Shown: positions 1-10,449, counted from the first letter of the stretch. The stretch: DNA of 64,000 nt from Nitrosomonas sp. (GCA_016708955.1 JADJES010000004.1:1-64000), one strand, 5' to 3'. Notes: a model not told the origin generated them from the letters alone. Translations and numbers: made by a program.

Positions 1-1290
1 TACCGATCTCGTTGCCAAAGTGGTAAACACTTATGCCGGAGTGGCCAGTGCCAAAGTCTGATATTGACGTACGACATTGATGCGCGCATCAGCGCGTTAT
101 ATAGTCGATGCACTGCGGCTGTCACAAGTACTCAATAACTTTGTCAGCAACGCGCTCAAGTTCACCGCCAGAAACATGTCAAGGTACGAGTCGAGCTACT
201 CGGTTGCTGTAACGACAGTGAGGTTATGTTTTCCGTCGAAGATACGGGGATCGGTATTGCAGAAGATATATACAGTATCGCCTGTTTCAGGACTACAATC
301 AGAGTAACGCAAGTAGCCCCGCATGTACGGGGAACTTGGATTAGGACTGTCGATCTGTCGTCGTTTGATAGAACTTATGGATGGAAAGATTGATCTGAAA
401 AGTGCATCGGGGCGGGGATCAACCTTCAGCGTCATATTACACCTGCCAGTATCTACGCTGGTGAAGAAACAAGACCACATTGAACAACCAAAATAACAGG
501 ATGGATACAACACCACAGCCCACCTATTTTCTGATACCCAGCAGACTATAGAACCTATCATTCTCGTGGTGGACGATCATCCGATTAATCGCAAACTCAT
601 GGCGTCCCCAGCTCAAATTACTCGGTTTGTCTAGTCAAACTGCGGAAAATGGGAAATCAGCGTTGGAGATGTGGCGCAATGGAAAATTCGCCCTGATCAT
701 CACCGACTACCACATGCCGATTATGGATGGCTACCAACTGACGCAGGCGATACGCGCGAGCGAATTTAATGAAGAAAACACTCCACATGCCGATCCTGGG
801 TTGGTCAGCCAATGCGCTCCCTGAAGAAGTGAAACGCTGCCAGGTCATCGGCATGGATATGTTACTGACTAAACCAACCAATATGTTGCAATTAAAAGAA
901 AGCGTTGAAATGTGGCTTCCGTCTGCCGACAGCGATGGAGGTAACTCATGCGCTGCCGGACATAGCAAAATGGATGACTTAAACACCCCTTGATTCTACA
1001 GTGCTGGCTAAATTTTCCTTAAATGCCGATAAAACAATTGTATTACAGGGCTTTATGAAACAAACTCAATCAGATTTTATCGAGCTGGAGGCGGCACTAG
1101 GCAGCCAGAATTTACCAGCGTGTATGCATCACTCATCGCATGAAGGGAGCGAGCAAATGGTGGGGGCAATGAATTAGCTGCGACATTGAAGCAATGGAAA
1201 ACGCTACAAGCTTAAGTACTACAAAAATTTAGATGTGGCAAAGCAGCACTAGATCGTTGATTAGAACGGCTGGAAGTGTATATTTCAGAT
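1..1290 (+). pseudogene. Hybrid sensor histidine kinase remnant (HATPase-receiver-HPt), 5' end outside window
   Basis: Pieces of one BvgS-type hybrid kinase can be read by changing frame several times. At 115-175 the N-box (LSQVLNNFVSNALKF) is visible, and at 205-275 the ATP-lid G1 box (VEDTGIGIA). At 365-450 comes the end of the ATPase domain (ELMDGKIDLKSASGRGS). A receiver domain starts near 550 (ILVVDDHPINRK) and includes the phospho-acceptor region ITDYHMPIMDG near 700-735. A histidine phosphotransfer domain follows, with HRMKGAS at about 1134-1154. Such proteins relay phosphate His-Asp-His to a response regulator, and the next gene is a receiver-EAL protein, a natural partner. At least four frame breaks make it non-functional as written. 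Family assignment is secure; the number of lesions is approximate. Confidence 0.75.
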
Positions 1291-1315
1291 GAAATAAATG
1301 CAAACAGGAGTAAAA

Positions 1316-2560
1316 ATGCTTTCGACTGATAATATCAACATTCAAGAAGTTAGACTTGAGAATGAGCAAGTAGAAAGAAAAATGGCTTTGGATAACGACT
1401 TGGTCGTGTTAGTTGTCGAAGATCATGCGTTTTCAACGTAGCATGATAGTACGCATGATGCGCTCGATGGGAGTAAACCAAGTTTTACAAGCTGGAGGCG
1501 GCAGTCAGGCACTAATGTTGCTTCAAGATGAAAAAGTCACAGTAGATCTGGTGACGTGTGGTCTGGATACACCGGTGATGGACGGCATGGGTTAATCCGG
1601 CATTTGGGAGAGTTGGACTGTAGTACGATTGCGGTCACAATCAACGGCGCGAAAAATCGTCATTGCTGGCTTCCGTAGAAAAAATGACTCGTGCTTACAA
1701 TGTTTCGCTCACTTTGGGTATTATCGAAAAGCCTGCTGTGACCCAATCGACAGGATCTGATTGACAACTACACACCATCCATACCACGGCTGCAACTTAA
1801 ACAGCCGTTTCTACTGACTACGATCTCGATCAGATTCTGCATGGTATACAACAAACAGTTTGAGCCGTTCTTCGGCCCAAGTGGAACTGGCGACAGGCCG
1901 GATATTGGGTGCTGAAGCCTCGCTCGCTGGCATCATCCTAAGCGGGGCCTGGTTGCCCTTCTACATTCATTCCCATACTGGAGCAAAGCGGAAATATCAA
2001 CGAACTGACGCTACTGATGCTGGAAAGGAGCAAATGCATGTCGTACCTGGCGTGAGTGCGGTCTAGAAACGAGCAGTATCCGTCAACCTCTCCACTTTGC
2101 TCGCTGGCCAACACGGGCTTAGCTAATCAGATCCACACGGATCGTTCGTGCAACTGGTGGATCCAAAATATGATGCTCGAGATTACCGAAACTGCCGCTA
2201 TGACAAGTCGCACCTGCACTGGAGAATCTCACTCGTCTGCGAATGCATGGTTTTGGCCTTGCAGTTGATGACTATGGAACCAGTTTTTCCAGTCTACGTC
2301 AATTGACGCGGAGTACCATTCTCAGAACTCAAGATCGATCAGAGCTTTGTAACGGGCTGCACGATAAATTCCTCATCGAGCGCCATCGTCGAATCGAGTG
2401 TGAGTATGGCGCATCGCCTAAACCTTAAAACTGTCGCCGAGGCATAGAAACACAATCCGACTGGGATTATCTAAAAGCCATCAACTCTGATGCAGCATAA
2501 GGATGTTTATCGCCAAACCTATGGATGAGAGCTTGTTTCTGGAATTCTGTCAGACTAATC
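1316..2560 (+). pseudogene. Response regulator with EAL (c-di-GMP phosphodiesterase) domain, degraded
   Basis: The likely start is ATG 1316, preceded by a CAGGAG ribosome site at 1303-1311. An N-terminal receiver domain begins with LVVLVVEDHAF and then changes frame, continuing as RSMIVRMMRSMGVNQVLQAG. EAL-domain blocks follow in different frames: ELATGRILGAEA near 1880-1915, MLEITETAAM near 2170-2205, and MHGFGLAVDDYGTSFSSL at 2243-2300. The protein would hydrolyse c-di-GMP under control of phosphorylation, in the manner of RocR/VieA proteins. Frameshifts and stops occur in every domain, so it is dead as written. It probably formed one operon with the hybrid kinase just upstream. Confidence 0.72.
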
Positions 2561-2720
2561 TAGCATAGTGGAATTGGATTGTTGCTTACTCTCAGTTTAG
2601 TTATTTGTTAGTTGGCCAATCCACATATCTGGAGCAAGATAAGTTGTATGAAAAAGATGGCTGGTTAAATTATCTCCGGCAGAGATACTGCCTTCATTTT
2701 TAGACCCTAACGGAAACCTG

Positions 2721-3047
2721 ATGAATAAGACTGAACTGATTGAAGCCATTGCCATTCGTTCTAAAAGTACCAAAACTCAAACAACTACCATGCTGAACGG
2801 GTTGCTAGAAGTTATTCGAAACATTGGAAGGTGGCGATAGCGTTCAGTTAGTGGGTTTTGGTACCTTCTCAGTTACTGAGCGCGCAAGTCAGGAGGGTCG
2901 CAACCAGCGACAGGCAAATCCATGACAATTCCTGCCAAGAAAGTCGTTAAATTCAAACCGGGTAAAACTCTGGCTGATGCCATGACTGTAAAATCTGTCC
3001 GCGCACCTCAAACAGACAAATCTAAAAAGACGGTTAAGCAGAAATAA
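2721..3047 (+). pseudogene. HU-family DNA-binding protein, frameshifted
   Basis: ATG 2721 opens with MNKTELIEAIA, a classic HU/IHF N-terminus. The frame changes near 2815, where the next block reads LEGGDSVQLVGFGTFSV and carries the conserved GFGTF turn of the family. It changes again near 2930 to reach AKKVVKFKPGKTLADA, followed by a basic tail ending at TAA 3045-3047. The total length of about 109 residues fits HU proteins with a short C-terminal extension. HU proteins bend DNA and organise the nucleoid. The two frame breaks remove the DNA-binding arm from the dimerisation helices, so the gene is unlikely to give a working product. Confidence 0.8.
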
Positions 3048-3434
3048 AGAACATAAAAATATTGCAATGACACTGCTCAAAACCCTATGGCACTTTGGTG
3101 TCGTTAATTTAAATCCATCCAGGAATTGTGTTTGGAATCTTTTCCTGATGCGGGTCACAGCGTGTTCTATTCGCACTACGAAGGAATCCTTACACCTTCC
3201 TAAACTTAAACTCATAAACGAATATATCAAGAAAAGACCACGTTATCCGTACTTAACTTTACATAAGTATCAGGTAAAGTGATAAATAGACTGAATGGTA
3301 GTTCTTGGAATTTATTGCGCACCTCAATAATTTGGAAGATGTTTCTACCTACTTCTGAACTGACTTATCAGGAGAAATCCAAAGATCTCATCTCAATGGA
3401 TCTATCAAAATTAGAGCGAAGGACATAAATAATA

Positions 3435-4343
3435 ATGAACAACCGTGACAATCTCACACAACGATTGCTATTCTGTAATACTCTGCCCAGTCTCCCAACA
3501 ATCGCCCTTAAAATCATTGAGCTGGCCAATGATCCCCACGTTGATATGGTCAAAGTTAGCCATTACATATCCATGGATCCAGCACTTGCTGCAAAAATAC
3601 TTAAATTAGCAAATTCCCCCTTGTATAAATCACGACGCGCTGCCGCAATATACGCCAAGCTGTCTGCGTACTGGGTACGCATGCTGTCGTCACCATCACA
3701 TTATCATTTTCTGGCCAGTTCGTTAATAAAGCAATCAGGTAATAATCACAAAGCCATTAATAGCAAGCACTTCTGGCGCCGCTCAATTGCCGCAGCACTC
3801 GCCTGCCGTGCGCTTGGAGAAAAACTGGGGTTAAAAATACCGGATGATTTGCTGCTTGTTGGACTTTTACAGGATGTCGGCATATTAGCCTTTGATGCCA
3901 TAATACCAAAAGAATATGAAGCCATTTTTGCAACTGCACCTAATCACGAGGCATTGCTCAAGGCTGAACGCACAGCATTTGGTATTGGGCACGATGAACT
4001 TGGATATGCGCTACTGAAGCTATGGCATCTTCCGGATTATATTTCAATGACATGTATAGCAAGTCATAGTCAATCAGCACCCAAAGAAATCGGGCCAGAC
4101 ATATCAGGCTGTGTTGCCGTATCTGGCCATATTGCAGATTATTTTTTAAATCCAGGAGAAACTGGAAGGATTGCTGCGGCAACCGAAGCCGCACAATCCT
4201 GGTTGAGTCTTGATAGTGCAGCGTTGGTGGAGGTCATTGACATTATGGGCGCTGAGATGAGCCCGGTTGAGGCGTTATTTGAAATCACCATCCACCGCAC
4301 AAAAGATATTTCTGAATCCTATCTCAGGCCAAAGAATTACTGA
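3435..4343 (+). CDS. HDOD-domain signalling protein (N-terminal half of an HDOD-GGDEF protein)
   Basis: The 302-residue frame starts at ATG 3435 and carries an HDOD domain (about residues 12-210): LPSLPTIALKIIELANDP, then SMDPALAAKILKLANSP, then a C-terminal helical part with HFWRRSIAAALACRALG and DDLLLVGLLQDVGILA. HDOD proteins are HD-like signalling modules often joined to GGDEF domains. Residues about 73-92 do not fit the family. Reading the DNA one frame over (about 3653-3710) restores the expected RQAVCVLGTHAVVTI helix, so two compensating indels have replaced roughly 19 residues. The stop at 4341-4343 is followed at once by GGDEF sequence in other frames, so this is probably the front half of a broken fusion gene. 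Confidence 0.7.
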   Translation: MNNRDNLTQRLLFCNTLPSLPTIALKIIELANDPHVDMVKVSHYISMDPALAAKILKLANSPLYKSRRAAAIYAKLSAYWVRMLSSPSHYHFLASSLIKQSGNNHKAINSKHFWRRSIAAALACRALGEKLGLKIPDDLLLVGLLQDVGILAFDAIIPKEYEAIFATAPNHEALLKAERTAFGIGHDELGYALLKLWHLPDYISMTCIASHSQSAPKEIGPDISGCVAVSGHIADYFLNPGETGRIAAATEAAQSWLSLDSAALVEVIDIMGAEMSPVEALFEITIHRTKDISESYLRPKNY

Positions 4344-4903
4344 TGATGCAATCACTGGTTAAGATGCGAGAACTGGAAGATAAATCACAACAAGGATGGA
4401 CTCACAGAGGCGCACAATCGAAGCTACTTTGATGACACTATTCAGCGAGAATTTATACTATCGACGCAACACAGTTTGCCACTCACCATCGCCTAATTGA
4501 TCTTGACCACTTCAAGAATGTCAATGATACGTACGGACATCTGGTAGGAGACGCTGTTCTCATCGCTGCCGTGAGAGCGATTTATGGTCAAATTCGTCAA
4601 GATGATGTTCTAAGCCGTTTCGGCGGTGAAGAATTCATACTTATCTTGCCTGGCTCTACACTTGCTTCGGCTGAAAAACTCTTGTCGCGGATAAAGAACA
4701 GTATTGCAGAAGTTAGATACAAACTTGATAACCAACGTTTTGTTACGGTGACTGTGTCGATTGGGGTCGCTGCAAACATGGATGGTGGAATGCGTTTTGA
4801 ACGCCCGGAAGATCTAATAGAAGCTGCTGATCTTGCCCTTTTATGCTGCCAAGCAAGCGGGGAGAAATGCGATTATAGAATGGAATCAATCGCTTCCAAT
4901 TAA
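4344..4903 (+). pseudogene. GGDEF diguanylate cyclase domain, detached C-terminal part of the HDOD gene
   Basis: Just after the HDOD stop, GGDEF sequence appears in shifted frames: DGLTEAHNRSYFDD near 4396-4437, then LIDLDHFKNVNDTYGHLVGD near 4497-4556. An open stretch then contains the catalytic signature SRFGGEEF (about 4612-4635) and the final SIGVA strand. GGEEF is a functional variant of the diguanylate cyclase active site, which makes c-di-GMP from two GTP. The last open segment covers only the C-terminal 110 residues and lacks the substrate-binding start of the domain. The most economical reading is an HDOD-GGDEF protein broken by about three indels between 4343 and 4500. Confidence 0.75.
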
Positions 4904-5218
4904 ATAAATTGATAAATCTATTAAGTGTGGATTCCGGCTATTCCTCTGCTGTCGGAGAAACCGTGCGCAAACTTCAGCTCACTCATACCTGCGAAGCATT
5001 CCAGCACCTGGATATCCTGCAGATGGGATCTGGGCGCTGCCGATGAAATGAAAAAGAAACACTCAATCTTTCGTCAATCAGAAACTGGTCACGACAAGAC
5101 ACAGTTTTTTACTATATTCATAGTATTCCATTATCCCTTGGAGATAGCAGTTCATCGCTAGAATATAGTATATACCTGATATTATTATAAAATAACTAAA
5201 TGATGGAGTGTTCTGAGA

Positions 5219-6264
5219 ATGGGAAAAAAGATTTTGCAATCTGTCATCAATATGACAGAACAGCGCGATGTGGATTCACTTGAATACGGGGTAGTTGTTA
5301 CATTAATCGAGCTATTACCACTAAATTCTATTTCTTTATATAAGTTGGTAAGTGATAAACCAGAAGATGGCATAGAAGAAGTTATTCGTCTATTTGTAGG
5401 AGAAAATGGAGAGATTCAAGCCAGATATAAGCAAAATAATGAGGTAAATTTTGTTAAAGAAGATCAATATTTATATAGTTGCTTGTTAGATAGAAAAGAA
5501 GTTTATACAAAAAATGGCAATGGTCAAACGCATATGATTAGCCCTTTAATTTGTGATAAGAAGATAATTGGCGCTATAGAGATAGCAAGTAACAAAGATT
5601 TAAAGAAGTTTAAAGAATTAATTAATGGCATTACACGAATTTATGAAAATTATTTGTATATCTTGAATAAGAGCGAACGAGATAAGTTAACGGGTCTGCT
5701 TAATCGACACAGCTTTGATACAAAATTTAGTCGTTTATTACAAATGCAAAAGATGAGAAACGATCAGGTAGTAAAAATCAAATTGCAAATGAAAGAAGAC
5801 AGCAAGCGACTGATTCATATGCATGGTTAGCGATCATTGATATCGACCACTTTAAGAATGTTAATGATAAATTTGGACATGTATGCGGTGACGAAGTACT
5901 TCTTATGCTATCTCAAAAAATGAAAGCTTTTTTTCGTAACTCTGATCTGCTTTTTCGCTTTGGTGGCGAAGAATTTGTGATTATTTTAGAACCTATTTCA
6001 CATGAAATGGCTGAACGTACACTAGAACGATTTCGTAATAAAGTAGCCGATAGTAATTTTCCACTGATTGAAAAAATTACTATCAGTGGTGGATATGTCA
6101 AAGTCACTGATTTACATTACCCTGTTACATTTATTGAACATGCAGATCAAGCATTATATTACGCCAAGAAAAATGGGCGTAATTGTATGTACAGCTACGA
6201 ATTATTGGTTGAGAGAGGTGAGCTTTCAAAACCCATTGAAAGTGGAAAGGTGGATCTATTTTAA
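5219..6264 (+). pseudogene. Diguanylate cyclase with N-terminal GAF-like sensor, single frameshift
   Basis: ATG 5219 has a GGAG ribosome site a few bases upstream. The first 140 residues look like a GAF-type sensor (HMISPLICDKKIIGAIEIAS). A linker LNKSERDKLTGLLNRHSFD then starts the GGDEF domain. The frame shifts at the A-run 5748-5751; adding one A makes the sequence continue as RRQQATDSYAWLAIIDIDHF and on to LLFRFGGEEFVIIL (near 5950-5990) and a normal C-terminus at 6264. The GGEEF active site is intact. Because the lesion is one base in a homopolymer it could be a sequencing error or a recent mutation. It sits directly upstream of a PilZ effector gene, a c-di-GMP receptor. Confidence 0.78.
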
Positions 6265-6377
6265 ATAGCTGACTCTAATTAATAATAACCCGCCACCTAT
6301 ATTAAAGAACCAATTGGCAATGCCGTAATCATATCAAGGTTATTTATGTGAGTTTCTATTACGACAGGTGAGTTAGT

Positions 6378-7262
6378 ATGAATTTAATACCTATCCAATT
6401 TTCAGATCTGAAAATTGGTCAACCATTATCATGGGATTTGTTTGATCAAGAGCGCAAACCGCTCATGGAACGTGGTTATATAATAAAAACGACTGATGAG
6501 CTTGAGGAGCTATCAAAGAAATCATCTGTGTTACTTAGGTTAAAGGCTTCGTCAGAAAAAATTGGTGCTATTGATAAGAAGATTTCTGAGTTTAACTTTG
6601 ATGATATGCAACTTAAAGTTGGTGACAGGTTACAACTCCAACTGCACTCAAGTGCAAAAAGCTCGTGTTGTTCAAATAATGGTGGTTACTGTATGGCAAC
6701 AGTAATAGGATATGTTCCCGATCATTCTTTGATTGTCTCAATGCCAAAAACAGATCAATTAATAGGGCAACCGTTTCTTGAAGGCGATCAGATTTTGGTG
6801 CGTTTATTCAGCGGGCGATGTGCATTTAGCTTTACAGTTTTTGTTGATAAGCTGGTGAAATTATCATTCAAATACCTTCACCTATCATTTCCCAAACATA
6901 TATTGGGTCAAACTATTAGAAAGTCACGACGAGTCAGGACTGCAATAGAAGCAGAAGCAACGGCTAACAGCGGATCCATCCCATTAATCATTACTAATCT
7001 AAGTGCTGCTGGTGCAGAGATTAGTACTCATGCCGAATTAGGGGAAATTGGCACGCTAATAGAATTATTTGTAAAAGTCAGAATCCATGAAAAAGAGATA
7101 TCGTTGCAATTAAAATCGATCATCAGATCATTTAAAGCCATAAATAAGCAAGATGCATTACGTTATGGAGTTGAATTTACCGGCTTACAAGCTGAACAGA
7201 TCTTTTCTCTTCGTAGTTTCATTTACCAAGAATTAGTTGAAAATCCAAATAACATTGTATAA
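6378..7262 (+). CDS. YcgR-like PilZ-domain c-di-GMP receptor
   Basis: This intact 294-residue protein starts at ATG 6378 with AGGTGAG upstream. The N-terminal half (about 75-175) matches the YcgR-type beta domain (GDRLQLQL, then ATVIGYVPDHSLIVSMP). The C-terminal half is a PilZ domain with the c-di-GMP-binding RxxxR region (RKSRRVR, about residue 184) and the second motif NLSAAGAEI (N-x-S-x-x-G). YcgR proteins bind c-di-GMP and slow the flagellar motor. The position after several c-di-GMP enzymes, and the presence of a truncated flgB elsewhere in the window, suit a motility role. This is the only clearly undamaged member of the signalling cluster. Confidence 0.85.
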   Translation: MNLIPIQFSDLKIGQPLSWDLFDQERKPLMERGYIIKTTDELEELSKKSSVLLRLKASSEKIGAIDKKISEFNFDDMQLKVGDRLQLQLHSSAKSSCCSNNGGYCMATVIGYVPDHSLIVSMPKTDQLIGQPFLEGDQILVRLFSGRCAFSFTVFVDKLVKLSFKYLHLSFPKHILGQTIRKSRRVRTAIEAEATANSGSIPLIITNLSAAGAEISTHAELGEIGTLIELFVKVRIHEKEISLQLKSIIRSFKAINKQDALRYGVEFTGLQAEQIFSLRSFIYQELVENPNNIV

Positions 7263-7479
7263 GCATTGAAGAGTGAAGCCATTAAATTTGCTTTTTTGAT
7301 TTAGTTGGCTTGTTAGTTAATTTGGATTGCCTTGACAACATACTGTATTTTTAGTACTTAGGGTAGAGTAAAGGACTGACTTTCGATCGCCATTAGGAGT
7401 TGCTTATCTGTTTCCGCCCCTTTCGTTTGGCGGTGCCTCAATAGCCATTCCATAGTCAATTTCACCAGCCCTTCCTCAT

Positions 7480-7512
7480 CAAACCGTGCATGCGGTTTTC
7501 CCGCACCGCTTT
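7480..7512 (-). ncRNA. Group II intron domain V-like hairpin
   Basis: On the minus strand this stretch folds as a stem capped by GAAA, with the conserved AGC triad near its base and the 3' strand ATGCACGGTTTGATGAGG. The 5' strand is about two bases shorter than expected, so the helix is imperfect. It lies just downstream of the maturase gene, as expected for domain V. The damaged helix suggests that splicing is lost. Confidence 0.55.
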
Positions 7513-7567
7513 CCGATGTTCTTCACACTAGGCATGCGCTGATTTCCAGCCTGCCGTTGTCGGAACT

Positions 7568-8854
7568 CTAGCCTATAGCCCATATTTCGTATAAAGCTGC
7601 TGGCTCGGAAAACGGCCAAGGCCTATCCCGCGATCCTTGATCTTGTAGCGCTTCATCAGGTGTATGCGCAAGCGCTCTTCTGCGTGCGTTTTCACCTTTC
7701 CCAATATGACACTGGAATTGCGATAATGGAAGTAGTTCGCCCACCCACGCAGGGGTGACGTTCATGTTCAGACAATATCTTCCAGCGGTATCGGTGTGCG
7801 CTCTCGTGCGGTCAATTGCGTTATACGCTGTTTGATTTTCGCAAGAGATTTCGCTGCCAGGCAGGCATGCGGATAACTTTTCCCGACTTCCATCCCTTGC
7901 TCACCCTGATTGCAAAACCAAGAAGTTGAAGCTCTGGTCTGGCGTCAACGATGCGAGTCTTGGTCTCGTTCAACGTGAGATCAAGACGGCCCAATACTTG
8001 CCGCACTGCATTCAAGGGCACATCTACTTTGCCCGCACACAGCACAACAAAATCGTCCGCATAACGAACGATGCGCGCCTTCAGTTTCCAGCGTAGTTGA
8101 TGCTTTCCCCATATCCGGTCAAGCAAATGCAGGTAGCAATTCGCCAGCAGCGGCGAGATGATGCCGCCTTGCGGCGTGCCTTTACTGTTGGCTTTCCGCC
8201 ACCCACATTTCTCCTAGTACCGCCCTTATCCTCCCCGATGACCGGCGCTTTGAGCCATAATTTGATGATGTAAAATTGCACCATCCACAATCCGCTCGCC
8301 ACAACGGCCAACAGCTTGGCGTGAGGAATGCTGTCAAAGTATTTCGACAGATCGGCATCGATGACTTGTGTGTACCCTTGATGGAGTGCTTCCGCTATTT
8401 CATCAGCCGCATCATGGGCAGATTTCTTTGGCCGGAATCCGTAGGAGTTCGGACAGAAATTCGCTTCAAATATCGGTTCGATAATGAGCTTTACCGCCAT
8501 CTGGGCTACCCGGTCGCGGATGGTCGGTATCCCCAGCGGGCGCTGACTGCCGTCCGCCTTGGGGATCATGACGCGCCGCACCGGACTTGGGGTATAGGTC
8601 TTGTCTTTCAGGTCTTGAGCTAATTCCGACAAAAACGCGTCTATCCCTATCTTCTGCTCTATGTCCTCGAAGTCCGTCCCATCAACACCGGGACTACCAA
8701 AATTGGCGCGTACAAGGCGGTAGGCAAACATGAGGATGTCTGTCCGCCATACCTTGTCATATAAAACATAGAAGCGATAGGCCGGTTCTTGCTTGGCCTT
8801 CGTGTAAAGCTTCCTCTGTAGTGTCCTGATTGCTTCAGGGGTGGTTAGCGTCAT
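7568..8854 (-). pseudogene. ltrA: Group II intron reverse transcriptase/maturase, frameshifted
   Basis: The start is taken at 8854 (MTLTTPEAIRTLQRKLY), with an AGGGG ribosome site just upstream, rather than at the longer frame beginning 8914. The reverse transcriptase fingers (GSPGVDGTDFEDI, PKADGSQRPLGIPTIRDRV) and the NSYGFRPKKSAHDA block are in frame. The frame breaks near 8212. In the next frame the palm continues with GTPQGGIISPLLANCYLH and then RIVRYADDFVVLC, which contains the YADD catalytic pair. The maturase end (NVTPAWVGELLPLSQF) is in yet other frames. The enzyme would splice the intron and reverse-transcribe it. At least three breaks make it inactive as written. Confidence 0.82.
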
Positions 8855-9053
8855 GGCAATCCCCTTTTCCTCCACTCTTTGGTTGCATGAACAAAGTAGG
8901 GCTCCTTCCCTCAATCAGGGTTATGTTGTCCCTTGATCTCAAACGGTACTATGAACCCCTCCGATTCCCGCTACGGCCTGCCGCGCTTTCGTTTCCTTAT
9001 ACGCTGCAGCCGGTGGCCTCCCCACCGCCGTATCGGGCCTCCAGCACTGGGCA

Positions 9054-9061
9054 ATAAATCT
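9054..9061. repeat. Target-site duplication (left) of the IS1595-family element
   Basis: ATAAATCT directly abuts the left inverted repeat and is repeated exactly at 10110-10117 after the right inverted repeat. Eight bases is the usual duplication length for the IS1595 family. Confidence 0.9.
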
Positions 9062-10109
9062 CCTGATTAGAAAGATTCTTCAGCCAAACCCGATTTTTTC
9101 TATTATAAGGCGCATACTGACCCAAACAAACCCATCAAAGAGAAACTGCCATGGCCATGAACCGTATCCAATTCCAAGCAGGCTTGTCCTTACCTGCATT
9201 CCTTGCGCAGTTTGGCACAGATGAGCAATGCGCGGATGCATTGGAAGCGTCCCGTTGGCCGCAAGGATTCAGCTGCCCAGGCTGCGGCACCGCGAATTAC
9301 TACTTGCTTAAGGCAGGAAAACACAAGAACTTCCAATGCAAGTGCTGCCGGTTGCAGACATCTCTGATCGCAGGCACTTTGTTCCAAAGCACTCACTTGG
9401 CGCTAAGCATCTGGTTCTTAGCAATTTATCTGATCAGCCAAGCCAAGACCGGCTTGTCGGCACTCGACCTTAAGCGGCAGTTGGGCGTGAGTTACCCCAC
9501 GGCTTGGCTGATTCAGCAGAAGCTGATGCAGACGATGGTCGAACGGGATGCCAAGTATACGCTGTATGGTAATGTCCAGGCGGATGACGCTTACCTTGGC
9601 GGAGAATTGGCTGGCGGCAAGGCAGGCCGGGGCTCCGAGAACAAGGTGCCTTTTGTGGCGGCCATCTCGCTCAATTCCGAAGGCCGTCCCTTGTATATTA
9701 AAATGGCACTGGTCCCTGGTTTTACGCGCAAAGCGGTTTTTGACTGGGCTACCGCTGACCTCGCGCCAGGTTGTATAGTCACTTCCGATGGATTGGGTTG
9801 TTTTGCCGGGGTTACTGATGCTGGCTGCCAGCACCGGGCAATCGTCGCGGACGGTCGCAAGCCTAAGGATTTGCCAGAATTCAACTGGATCAATACGGTT
9901 TTGGGCAACCTCAAAACCAGCCTGGGTGGCGCTTATCATGCATTCGATTTCGCCAAATACGGAACCCGTTACCTCGGTGCGTTTGTTTACCGTTTCAACC
10001 GGCGCTTCCATCTTGAAGCGCTCCCTCTACGTCTGTTCGTCGCTGCAGCCACTATCGGGCCTCGCCCGGCACGTTGGCTTCGGCAAGCTGAAGAATCTTT
10101 CTAATCAGG
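9062..10109 (+). mobile_element. Complete IS1595-family insertion sequence
   Basis: The element is 1048 bp and has 23-bp perfect terminal inverted repeats (9062-9084 and 10087-10109). It is flanked by an 8-bp duplication, ATAAATCT (9054-9061 and 10110-10117). It contains one intact transposase gene, whose stop codon lies inside the right inverted repeat. The perfect repeats and duplication show a fairly recent insertion, here into a group II intron. Confidence 0.92.
9151..10104 (+). CDS. IS1595-family (ISXO2-like) transposase
   Basis: The intact frame has 317 residues; ATG 9151 or the second ATG at 9157 could be the start. An N-terminal zinc ribbon (CPGCGTANY near residue 48, then FQCKCCRLQTS near 70) is followed by a DDE-type ISXO2 catalytic domain: VQADDAYLGGE near residue 143, VTSDGLGCF near 210, and a C-terminal EFNWINTVLGNLK block. 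The enzyme would cut and paste the element by binding its terminal inverted repeats. The gene fills the element and its stop codon is part of the right repeat. Nothing indicates damage, so this is one of the few potentially active transposases in the window. Confidence 0.9.
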   Translation: MAMNRIQFQAGLSLPAFLAQFGTDEQCADALEASRWPQGFSCPGCGTANYYLLKAGKHKNFQCKCCRLQTSLIAGTLFQSTHLALSIWFLAIYLISQAKTGLSALDLKRQLGVSYPTAWLIQQKLMQTMVERDAKYTLYGNVQADDAYLGGELAGGKAGRGSENKVPFVAAISLNSEGRPLYIKMALVPGFTRKAVFDWATADLAPGCIVTSDGLGCFAGVTDAGCQHRAIVADGRKPKDLPEFNWINTVLGNLKTSLGGAYHAFDFAKYGTRYLGAFVYRFNRRFHLEALPLRLFVAAATIGPRPARWLRQAEESF

Positions 10110-10449
10110 ATAAATCTTCTAGAACATGCCGACCCTGCTACCCCGGAAGTCGATGGGTGACACTTCCGTTATTTCACCACCCATCCAACGGCCTTCCCCT
10201 TCTGACCACAGGGTCGGCTCCTCCAGCTCGTTTACGAGGCTACGTGTAGGTTCACTTGCGTTACGGCCTGCTCTTTTGCTGTGTGAAAACTTACGACCCC
10301 GCGTTACCACGACGCCGCTTCCTCATGCTACCGAGGCGTACGGACAACTCCTCGGACGGGACTTTAACCCGCTAGATTTACTGCTGTTACTGCGAACGGT
10401 CAGAATCCGGGTTTATTTTTCCACTCTAACCGAGTAGAATCTGCCTCAA

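Larger units (their letters stand above)
7370..10435 (-). mobile_element. Group II intron (minus strand), interrupted by an IS1595-family element
   Basis: Read on the minus strand, the 5' part (about 10435 down to 10118) has typical domain I sequence, including GGTTAAAGTCCCGTCCGAGG (near 10363-10382). A maturase/reverse transcriptase gene follows (8854-7568). After it comes a domain V-like hairpin at 7480-7512 with the catalytic AGC and a GAAA loop. The exact ends are not certain, because the usual boundary bases were not clear, so coordinates are approximate. The intron lies between the PilZ gene and cysH, both on the opposite strand. An IS1595-family element (9062-10109) splits domain I from the ORF. 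With the broken maturase this copy should be immobile. Confidence 0.7.

Noticed and set aside
8940..9057. Plus-strand coding frame upstream of the IS1595 element
   Set aside because: It lies in the group II intron RNA region and has no start signal or family match.
9418..10011. A 197-residue frame antisense to the IS1595 transposase
   Set aside because: Shadow of a well supported transposase with a zinc ribbon and catalytic motifs on the plus strand.
9054..10117. Composite transposon carrying the group II reverse transcriptase
   Set aside because: The IS1595 ends and duplication bound only the transposase gene; the reverse transcriptase lies outside.
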